Assembly (NCBI GenBank): GCA_020722645.1
Contig: DYKL01000058.1
Span: 1 to 13,766, forward strand
Length of the DNA stretch: 13,766 bases
Reading direction: 5' to 3'
Source: Acetofilamentum sp.
Lineage (GTDB): Bacteria; Bacteroidota; Bacteroidia; Bacteroidales; JAFGUD01
In this document: piece after piece, positions 1-5,580 of the stretch
How positions within the stretch are numbered: the first letter of the stretch is position 1
How the letters are laid out: each line of letters opens with the position of its first letter
The notes under the pieces: model-generated
The model's database searches: none
The model's input: the letters and a program-made list of their open reading frames with translations, nothing else
Told to the model about the DNA's origin: nothing
Translations under genes and position numbers: made by a program

Positions 1-324
1 TGCCAAAAATGTCAAATTTTACCAACAATTTTTCATAAAAGAGCCAAATTTTTTACAAAAAAACTCAAAAAAATAAACATTGAATATTTTTTTTATATGT
101 TTTACAGCAATTAATGAAAATTTTTCGTCAAAAAACTTATTGATTTTACAGAAAAAATATTAAGAGGAAAATTCATTTGTTTACACCAAAACACAACAAA
201 ACAGCGTATTTTTATATATAAATTATATTTATTTAACTATATTAACTATTAAAACAATATAAAAATAACACATTTGTTGTTTTCAATGGCAAAAAATAGT
301 TTTTTCATAGCAGTAAAAGAGATA

Positions 325-366
325 AAATGCCGTGGCGCCCCCTTAAAACGCAAAATAAGGGCATTT
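325..366. repeat. Hairpin in a GC-richer patch
   Basis: AAATGCC (325-331) is complementary to GGCATTT (360-366), and CTTA (342-345) pairs with TAAG (356-359) inside it. CCCTTA (340-345) with TAAGGG (356-361) is a competing stem. The patch stands out from very AT-rich surroundings. It could be part of a small RNA or a relic of something else; pairing alone does not prove function. Confidence 0.3.
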
Positions 367-441
367 CTGGTTTTGTGGTAATTTATGTCTCCGAAAGATT
401 ATAATTGCTTTAATGGGCTTTATTTTGAGTCTTTTTAAAAA

Positions 442-516
442 AATCACAAAAAAATTGCTTTAAAAATGTGTTTTTGTGGTGAGTTTTGTTATATTTTATT
501 GGCTTTTTTTGTGATT
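442..516. repeat. 13-bp perfect inverted repeat with 49-base loop
   Basis: AATCACAAAAAAA at 442-454 is the exact reverse complement of TTTTTTTGTGATT at 504-516. It lies 63-137 bases beyond the stop codon of the minus-strand DUF58 gene, so it could form a hairpin near that transcript's 3' end. Seven of the 13 pairs are A-T runs, so chance is a real alternative in DNA this AT-rich. Confidence 0.35.
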
Positions 517-564
517 ATTAGAATTGTTAACTTGTTTTATACATACAAGTATTATTAGAATTGT
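514..564. repeat. 14-base direct repeat pair
   Basis: ATTATTAGAATTGT occurs at 514-527 and again at 551-564, 37 bases apart. Between the copies, ACTTGT (530-535) and ACAAGT (545-550) are complementary and could form a 6-bp stem. The pair sits just downstream of the DUF58 stop codon. The hairpin has no T tract on the minus strand, so it is not a convincing terminator. Confidence 0.4.
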
Positions 565-578
565 GTGAACGATTTCGG

Positions 579-1493
579 TTAAGACATTTTTTGTCGTTTA
601 ATAAGATATTTAATCAAAACATTTTTAAAGTCTTCATTAATATCAGCGGCAATAAAATCAATTCTATATTGTCCTGCTTTGATTTCTAATTGTTTAAACC
701 AGTCTTTTGTTTTTTTAGTATATATTTCCCGAATGTTGTTAGGGTTTATTTTCAATATTTCACCTGATTCCAAATCAATAAATTTGTATGGTCTGTTTTC
801 ATATTCAAAATTCAGTTCAAATTTGCCGTCAAAAACGTGAAATATCAGGACTTCGTGTTTGTTGTGTTTAAGGTGTTGCAGGGCGTTAAATAAGTCATCG
901 GGATTGTTATGTTCAAACATATCGCTGAATATGATTACCAAAGATTTTTTGTGTATCATTTCGGCAAATTTGTGAATAGATTCTGCAACTAAGGTTGGTT
1001 TGTTTTCTTTGTGCTCCTTATCAAGTAGTTCCTGCAGTTTGGTGTAAAGAAAATTTATGTGTGTTTTGCTTAGTTTCGATTCAGTTTTCAGATAAATATC
1101 TTCGTCGAAAAAACTTATACCAACTGCGTCTCTTTGTTTGGAAAGCAGATTAATCAAAGCGGCAGATGTGTAAGCAGAGAAAATGAGCTTGTTGAATTTT
1201 TTTTTGTCAGGAAACAACATAGAAGAAGAGGTGTCTATAAGGATGTTACATCTTAAGTTTGTTTCTTCTTCGTATCTTTTGACAAATAATTTTTCAGTTC
1301 TTCCATATAACTTCCAGTCAATATGTCTTGTACTTTCTCCGGTGTTGTATAATCTGTGTTCGGCAAATTCAACCGAAAATCCGTGATAAGGGCTCTTATG
1401 CAAACCGGTAATAAAACCTTCGACTACCTGTTTGGCTATAAAATCAATGTTTTCCAGCTCTTTGAACTGCTGTACTTCTGCTAAATTTTTCAA
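579..1493 (-). CDS. DUF58 / von Willebrand A-like protein
   Basis: A 304-residue cytoplasmic protein of the DUF58 family, usually found with MoxR-type AAA ATPases and thought to act with them in assembling or activating partner proteins; the exact substrate is unknown. Residues 29-77 carry the family signature (GLHKSPYHGFSVEF, then HRLYN-TGES-RHIDWKLYGRT and VKRYEEET). Residues 82-192 form a vWA-like fold with a metal-site pattern D87-x-S89-x-S91 and a later FSD ending at D191. No signal peptide or membrane segment is seen. The start codon is TTG (CAA on the plus strand, 1491-1493). The next in-frame Met is residue 92, inside the vWA core, and the TTG start gives a typical N-terminus, so I keep it. 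No Shine-Dalgarno is visible. No moxR lies next to it here: the upstream neighbour is thioredoxin, with a terminator-like hairpin between, and 578 gene-free bases follow. Confidence 0.92.
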   Translation of the reverse strand: MKNLAEVQQFKELENIDFIAKQVVEGFITGLHKSPYHGFSVEFAEHRLYNTGESTRHIDWKLYGRTEKLFVKRYEEETNLRCNILIDTSSSMLFPDKKKFNKLIFSAYTSAALINLLSKQRDAVGISFFDEDIYLKTESKLSKTHINFLYTKLQELLDKEHKENKPTLVAESIHKFAEMIHKKSLVIIFSDMFEHNNPDDLFNALQHLKHNKHEVLIFHVFDGKFELNFEYENRPYKFIDLESGEILKINPNNIREIYTKKTKDWFKQLEIKAGQYRIDFIAADINEDFKNVLIKYLIKRQKMS

Positions 1494-1505
1494 TTTGAAA
1501 ATTTT

Positions 1506-1539
1506 AAAAAAAAATAAATCTGCATAAAAAAATGCAGAT
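1506..1539 (-). terminator. Rho-independent terminator-like hairpin after thioredoxin
   Basis: ATCTGCAT (1518-1525) and ATGCAGAT (1532-1539) form a perfect 8-bp stem with a 6-base loop. Read on the minus strand, the stem is followed by TTATTTTTTTTT (1506-1517). It lies 25 bases beyond the thioredoxin stop codon, as expected for its terminator. The T tract ends 12 bases before the TTG start of DUF58, so the same hairpin may also sit in the DUF58 leader if readthrough occurs. Confidence 0.7.
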
Positions 1540-1563
1540 AAATTTTATTTGTTTGGTAAAAGT

Positions 1564-1884
1564 TTAAAAATATTTTTCAAGTGTGTCGCACAAAACTTTT
1601 TTTGGAACTGCTCCGACAACTCTTTCTTTAAATTCACCGTCTTTAAAAAACATAACAGTAGGTATGTTTAAAACGGCATATTTTGTTGGTACTTCGGGAT
1701 TGCTGTCAACGTCTAAACTGCAAATAACTGCTTTGCCTTCATATTCTTCTGCCATTTTTTCGATATGAGGGGCAATCATTCGGCAAGGTCCGCACCATTC
1801 TGCCCATAAATCAATTACAACCGGTAATTTTGATTTTAAAACTACTTCTTCAAAGTTGCTGTCTGTTAGTTCTATAGGTGTCAT
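1564..1884 (-). CDS. trxA: Thioredoxin
   Basis: A 106-residue thioredoxin, the cytoplasmic dithiol reductant that passes electrons from thioredoxin reductase to disulfide-containing proteins. The active site WCGPC is at residues 30-34, preceded by VVIDLWAE, and the conserved cis-proline is in NIPT at P75, followed by the usual VMFFKDGE strand. Length matches the family. The open frame reaches back to 1947, but the extra 21 residues (Phe, Lys and Asn rich) are not thioredoxin-like, so I chose the ATG at 1882-1884, which begins MTPIELTDSNFEEVV. Two further cysteines (C55 and C99) lie outside the active site. It is transcribed divergently from the large membrane protein gene, with 116 bases between starts, and a terminator hairpin follows its stop. 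Confidence 0.95.
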   Translation of the reverse strand: MTPIELTDSNFEEVVLKSKLPVVIDLWAEWCGPCRMIAPHIEKMAEEYEGKAVICSLDVDSNPEVPTKYAVLNIPTVMFFKDGEFKERVVGAVPKKVLCDTLEKYF

Positions 1885-1940
1885 ATTTATAAATTTTAAT
1901 TTATTACAAAGAAAAAAAAATTTTTTTAAATTAAAACAAT

Positions 1941-1972
1941 TTTGCAAATATGTTAATGTTTTTTTATTTTTA
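1941..1972 (+). promoter_or_regulatory. Putative Bacteroidota-type promoter
   Basis: TTTG (1941-1944) and TATTTTTA (1965-1972) are 20 bases apart, close to the Bacteroidota sigma consensus of a -33 TTG/TTTG and a -7 TAnnTTTG (one mismatch in the last base). Transcription would start near 1979, about 20 bases ahead of the ATG at 2001. This also argues against starting the gene at 1950. The match is good but the region is AT-rich, so it is not certain. Confidence 0.4.
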
Positions 1973-2000
1973 CACGATTTTAGAATTTAAAAAAATTGCT

Positions 2001-4238
2001 ATGAGCCAATTAATTATCACAACCGATGTGTCATCTATCAGACCTGTTTTTGTTGAAGGAACAGCCGAAAATATCAAAAGATACAATCAACTCAAAAAAT
2101 TGTTTGAAAATACAAAAGAATACAGAATTTTTGCAGAACCCGTTCCTGCTGGTGGACAAAAAGTTGCTTGGCACACCGAATACGAAGGTAAAATCATACC
2201 GTTCAGAAAACTTGACGAAGAAGAACAAGAAAAAGCAAAAGGACTTCTTAAAACAGAAGTCAATAAAATGTATAAAACTATTGTTTCTTTAATTGACGAA
2301 GAGCAAAACAGAAAAAGATTGTTTGAACTCATAGATTCTTGTATAGAAATTCCTGATTTTGATGATATTTATCTGGTTCAAAATGCAGATGGCAGAAAAA
2401 ATTTCTGTCTGGTAAGATGGGGTTTTATAAATGAAGACTTTAATTCTCCAAAACATCTTATCGCAAACCTGATTCCTTTGCAGGTAGCTACTTTAAATTT
2501 GAGAGCAATAAAAGGAAATAATAAATTAGCAAACGGAGAAAAAATTTATTTTGAATACGAAAATAAGACACATGACTATACAAGCAACGAGAAAGGCAGA
2601 ATTTTTCTGGAAGATATAAAATTACTTACAAAAATTACTGCATATCAACTTGATGACAAACAAAATAAATTATACGTTCAGGAATATATTGTTGAAAACG
2701 ACTCTGAAATAACCTTTTTTATAGGCAATCAAGGAATGCCAAAACAAAATGTTTCAGTCCAGACTCTTGATGATTTTGATAATATTCTGACAAATGTAAC
2801 AATAAAAATTCATTATGATGATGTAGAATTTACTTCTGACTCAAATAGCCAGGGCTTTATTGAATTAGGTGAGCTTTTTGTGGACACAAAAGTTACTTGT
2901 TATCAGGTAAAAAATGAAAATATTATAAAAACAGTCGTTTTTAATGTTCAGGAGGGTAAAAATATTTATTTTGTTAATGTATTGAAACACAAAACAAGTG
3001 GAACGGTCAAAATAAAAGTAATTGACGAAAATTCAGAAACAATACCATTTGCTCAAATACAGGTTAAATACCCTGATGGAACCGAAAAACATTTTCAGGC
3101 AGATGAAAACGGAATGTTGCAAATAGAGAATATGCCATTTAAAGAAGATATGGTTTTTAGACAAATTATTGATAAGCTTCCACAATTTCAGCAGATTATT
3201 AAATTTACAGACGAAGATAAAATATTTCACTTTAAAGGTAAAGGCGTGAAAACTCCTTTCGATTATACAAAATTGACGGTCGAAGTTATTAATAAAAATA
3301 ATGAACCTATTCCTAATCTGAAATTAAAAATTGAAAACGGAATAAAATCTTATAATCAAGTTACAGATACAAACGGAATAGCTGAGTGGAAAGAACTTGA
3401 TTGTTCTAAAAAAATCACTGCAGTTGTTGAATATAAAGAGAAAAAGAAAGTTGAGGAAATAAATTGTACCGGTCAGGAAACAAAACACACCATAAAAATA
3501 GGTAACAAAGTAGGTTTATGGTGGTTATGGATTTTAATAATTTTGCTTTTAATAATTCTCGGTATAATTTTCGGTCCGAAATTATTTAAAAAAGATGTTA
3601 CTGATATTGTCGATACTAATAATAATGTTGTTGTAGTTGATACTAATATAGTTGAAATTCATAAAGGTATGAAAGTTATTGTTTTAGATGAATCCGGTTA
3701 TAAAATAAACAATGCGGAAGTATCAATTACATATAATGATTCAACATATACACTTAAAACAGATGCTGAAGGAGAAGCTGTTTTTGAAAAATTAACAGAC
3801 ACAAATAAATTTGTAACAGTTGTTGTTAAAGCCCCAAAATTTACGGAACAACGTTTAACTTTCAAAGTTACAACAGAAAAGAATATAATATTAGGACAAA
3901 ATTCGACTGAAATGTCAGATTTGGCATTACCGTGCGGAACAATGGTTGAATCAAAAGGGTATCATTCTACAATTCAGACATTTATGATGAAAAAATCAAA
4001 AGGTCAGTTTAAACTGCTTTATGATATGTTCAATATACCTGATAAAATAATCGTATATCAGGGACCGGCATCAAAAAAATCAAAAGATAAAATAATCTGG
4101 CAATCACCTGATTTTGAAAGCCGCTTGCATACAGTATATGTGAATTTTGAATCTGCTGACAGTCTTATTACCGTTGAAATTGTCGGAGGTGATACTACAA
4201 AAACCGAGTGGTATTTCAGACCCAATTGTCCAAATTAA
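2001..4238 (+). CDS. Membrane-anchored multi-module protein, SrfA-like N-terminus
   Basis: A 745-residue protein of unknown function. The frame opens at 1950, but the ATG at 2001 (MSQLIITTDVSSIRP) sits just after a promoter-like motif and is the likelier start. Residues about 10-165 resemble, from memory, the N-terminus of SrfA-family proteins: VAWHTEYEGKIIPF (55-68), a helical stretch with EEEQEKAK, then IPDFDDIYLV (117-126) and LVRWGF (137-142). Next come Cna-B or carboxypeptidase-regulatory-like beta modules, recognised by their turn motifs: SNEKGRIFLEDI (195-206), SNSQGFIELGEL (281-292), ADENGMLQIENM (367-378), TDTNGIAEWKEL (455-466). A single transmembrane helix spans about 504-524. Beyond it lie a fifth module (TDAEGEAVFEKL, 587-598) and a C-terminal beta domain (about 640-745) with YDMFNIPDKIIVYQG and two cysteines, C645 and C743, that could bridge. 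With no signal peptide, the N-terminal 500 residues are probably cytoplasmic and the C-terminal 220 periplasmic. No srfB or srfC neighbour is present. Confidence 0.85.
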   Translation: MSQLIITTDVSSIRPVFVEGTAENIKRYNQLKKLFENTKEYRIFAEPVPAGGQKVAWHTEYEGKIIPFRKLDEEEQEKAKGLLKTEVNKMYKTIVSLIDEEQNRKRLFELIDSCIEIPDFDDIYLVQNADGRKNFCLVRWGFINEDFNSPKHLIANLIPLQVATLNLRAIKGNNKLANGEKIYFEYENKTHDYTSNEKGRIFLEDIKLLTKITAYQLDDKQNKLYVQEYIVENDSEITFFIGNQGMPKQNVSVQTLDDFDNILTNVTIKIHYDDVEFTSDSNSQGFIELGELFVDTKVTCYQVKNENIIKTVVFNVQEGKNIYFVNVLKHKTSGTVKIKVIDENSETIPFAQIQVKYPDGTEKHFQADENGMLQIENMPFKEDMVFRQIIDKLPQFQQIIKFTDEDKIFHFKGKGVKTPFDYTKLTVEVINKNNEPIPNLKLKIENGIKSYNQVTDTNGIAEWKELDCSKKITAVVEYKEKKKVEEINCTGQETKHTIKIGNKVGLWWLWILIILLLIILGIIFGPKLFKKDVTDIVDTNNNVVVVDTNIVEIHKGMKVIVLDESGYKINNAEVSITYNDSTYTLKTDAEGEAVFEKLTDTNKFVTVVVKAPKFTEQRLTFKVTTEKNIILGQNSTEMSDLALPCGTMVESKGYHSTIQTFMMKKSKGQFKLLYDMFNIPDKIIVYQGPASKKSKDKIIWQSPDFESRLHTVYVNFESADSLITVEIVGGDTTKTEWYFRPNCPN

Positions 4239-4256
4239 AATAACTTGTAAATAATT

Positions 4257-4286
4257 TTGTGTAATAAATTTTTTGTTTTATTTTTG
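4257..4286 (+). promoter_or_regulatory. Bacteroidota promoter of the rpsF operon
   Basis: TTG (4257-4259) is followed 19 bases later by TATTTTTG (4279-4286), an exact match to the Bacteroidota -7 consensus TAnnTTTG with the expected -33 spacing. Transcription should start near 4293, giving a leader of about 38 bases before rpsF. That leader has no visible GC-containing stem, so I see no S6:S18-binding autoregulatory RNA of the sort found in other phyla. Confidence 0.7.
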
Positions 4287-4330
4287 CAGACCAAAATTTT
4301 TAAGAAATAATTAACAAAAAGTTTAAAATT

Positions 4331-4714
4331 ATGCAGAATCATTACGAGACTGTTTTCATTATGACTCCCGTTTTATCTGAAGATCAGGTAAAGGAAACGG
4401 CACAAAAATTCAAAGATTTTCTTCTCAAAAAAGGAGCTGAATTCGTTTATGAAGAAAATTGGGGTTTAAGAAAATTAGCCTACAAAATTAAAAACAAAAG
4501 TACAGGTTTTTACCAACTTTTTGAATTTAAGATTGATACTCAGGCAATAACAGATTTTGAAATTCAACTTAAACGAGATGAAAGAATAATGCGTTATCAA
4601 ACAGTTACTCTCGATAAATTTGGTGTACTGTTTAACGAACGTCACAGAGCAAAAATAAAAGAAAATAATGAACAAGGTCCAAAACCTGTTGTTATTGACG
4701 AAATTATTAACTAA
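4331..4714 (+). CDS. rpsF: 30S ribosomal protein bS6
   Basis: A 127-residue bS6, a small-subunit platform protein that binds 16S rRNA as a heterodimer with bS18. The N-terminal strand NHYETVFIMTPVLSEDQ, the central KKGAEFVYEENWGLRKLAYKIKNKSTGFY and the RDERIMRYQTV segment are the conserved core, followed by a charged tail of about 28 residues, usual for the phylum. The ATG at 4331 has no Shine-Dalgarno, only A-rich sequence. It is the first gene of rpsF-rpsR-rplI, 17 bases before rpsR, with a clear promoter upstream. There is no ssb between rpsF and rpsR, unlike in Firmicutes. Confidence 0.97.
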   Translation: MQNHYETVFIMTPVLSEDQVKETAQKFKDFLLKKGAEFVYEENWGLRKLAYKIKNKSTGFYQLFEFKIDTQAITDFEIQLKRDERIMRYQTVTLDKFGVLFNERHRAKIKENNEQGPKPVVIDEIIN

Positions 4715-4717
4715 AAA

Positions 4718-4723
4718 AAGGAG
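4718..4723 (+). promoter_or_regulatory. Strong Shine-Dalgarno of rpsR
   Basis: AAGGAG lies 8 bases ahead of the rpsR ATG at 4732. It is the only clear Shine-Dalgarno in front of any gene in this window; the other starts are preceded by A/T-rich sequence. Confidence 0.85.
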
Positions 4724-4731
4724 AAAATAAA

Positions 4732-4995
4732 ATGGCTCAAACTGATATTAAATATTTGACACCCCCATCAATAGAATTTAAAAAGAAAAAATATTGCTGG
4801 TTCAAAAAAAATAACATTAGATATATTGATTACAAAAATCCTGAGTTCTTGAAACAATTTCTTAATGAACAAGGTAAAATATTACCACGTCGTTTAACCG
4901 GAACTTCTTTGAAATATCAGAGAAAACTTTCTCAAGCTGTTAAACGTGCCAGACAACTTGCTCTTTTACCTTATGTAACTGATTTGTTGAAATAG
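4732..4995 (+). CDS. rpsR: 30S ribosomal protein bS18
   Basis: An 87-residue bS18, partner of bS6 on the platform of the small subunit. The family core is plain: KKKYCWFKKNNIRYIDYKNP (19-38), FLNEQGKILPRRLTGTS (43-59) and YQRKLSQAVKRARQLALLPY (62-81). There is one cysteine (C22), so no zinc-binding set. Length is normal. It begins 17 bases after rpsF and is preceded by AAGGAG at an ideal distance. In Bacteroidota ribosomes bS6, bS18 and bS21 are reported to form the pocket that hides the 16S anti-Shine-Dalgarno, which makes this site notable. Confidence 0.97.
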   Translation: MAQTDIKYLTPPSIEFKKKKYCWFKKNNIRYIDYKNPEFLKQFLNEQGKILPRRLTGTSLKYQRKLSQAVKRARQLALLPYVTDLLK

Positions 4996-5030
4996 AAAAT
5001 TACAAATTTTAAAAATTAAAATTCAATACA

Positions 5031-5471
5031 ATGGAAGTAATATTAAAACAAGATATAGCAAAATTGGGACTTAAAGATGATTTAATTGTTGTTAAAAACG
5101 GATATGCAATCAATTATTTAATTCCTAAAGGTTTAGTTGTTCAAGCTACACCTAACGCAAAAGTTGTTCTTGCCGAAAATAAAAAACAACAGGCTCATAA
5201 AGAACAGAAAATCAGAGAAGAAGCTCAGCAGACTTCTGAAAAATTAAACGGATTAAAACTTACTATTGGAGCAAAAACAAGCACAACAGGCAAAATTTTC
5301 GGTTCTATTACAACTATTCAAATTGCCGAAGAACTTCAAAAGAAAGGTTTTGAAATCGACAAAAAGAAAATTGAGTTCAGTTCTGTTAAAGAAATTGGCA
5401 CATATAAAGCTAAAATCAATTTGTACAGAGACATCAAAGCTGAAGTTGAATTTGAAGTTGTTTCTGAATAA
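5031..5471 (+). CDS. rplI: 50S ribosomal protein bL9
   Basis: A 146-residue bL9, which reaches out from the base of the L1 stalk on the 50S subunit. The N-terminal RNA-binding domain has MEVILKQDIAKLG and the signature ending VVKNGYAINYLIPKG. Two signature positions differ from the common form: Asp replaces the usual Gly in GLKDD, and Ile the usual Arg in GYARNYL. A helix rich in Lys, Gln and Glu (about 50-72) links to the C-terminal domain with LTIGAKTSTTGKIFGSITT. It lies 35 bases after rpsR and has no Shine-Dalgarno. A strong terminator follows, so it ends the operon. Confidence 0.97.
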   Translation: MEVILKQDIAKLGLKDDLIVVKNGYAINYLIPKGLVVQATPNAKVVLAENKKQQAHKEQKIREEAQQTSEKLNGLKLTIGAKTSTTGKIFGSITTIQIAEELQKKGFEIDKKKIEFSSVKEIGTYKAKINLYRDIKAEVEFEVVSE

Positions 5472-5490
5472 TCTTTTTTTATACAAATAT

Positions 5491-5522
5491 AAAGCAGAAT
5501 TTTTAATTCTGCTTTTTTTTTT
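5491..5522 (+). terminator. Rho-independent terminator of the rpsF-rpsR-rplI operon
   Basis: AAAGCAGAATT (5491-5501) and AATTCTGCTTT (5505-5515) form an 11-bp stem with a 3-base loop, followed by a run of about ten T that begins in the stem's right arm (5513-5522). It lies 19 bases after the rplI stop. It separates the ribosomal genes from the protease gene. Confidence 0.92.
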
Positions 5523-5580
5523 GTTTCTGCAACTTATATTTTAAAATTTATCTTTTTTTAAATACAAAAAGATTATTGAA

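Larger units (their letters stand above)
1..578. other. Non-coding AT-rich region with small repeats
   Basis: No open frame here looks like a gene: frames are short and of low complexity. The stretch is dominated by A and T runs, apart from a more GC-rich patch around 329-362 that can fold into a small hairpin. An inverted repeat (442-454 with 504-516) and a 14-base direct repeat (514-527 and 551-564) lie close to the 3' end of the minus-strand DUF58 gene. I see no tRNA or rRNA. The left part (1-300) shows nothing I can interpret. Confidence 0.6.

Noticed and set aside
1885..1947. Upstream extension of thioredoxin
   Set aside because: The 21 extra residues come from AT-rich intergenic sequence and do not resemble any thioredoxin N-terminus or a proper signal peptide.
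1950..2000. Upstream extension of the SrfA-like gene to the ATG at 1950
   Set aside because: It would add 17 aromatic, hydrophobic residues that could mimic a signal, but the stretch covers the likely promoter and transcription start; the ATG at 2001 fits better.
4293..4330. S6:S18-binding autoregulatory leader of rpsF
   Set aside because: The leader is about 38 bases, almost all A/T, with no stem and no CCG-type bulge.
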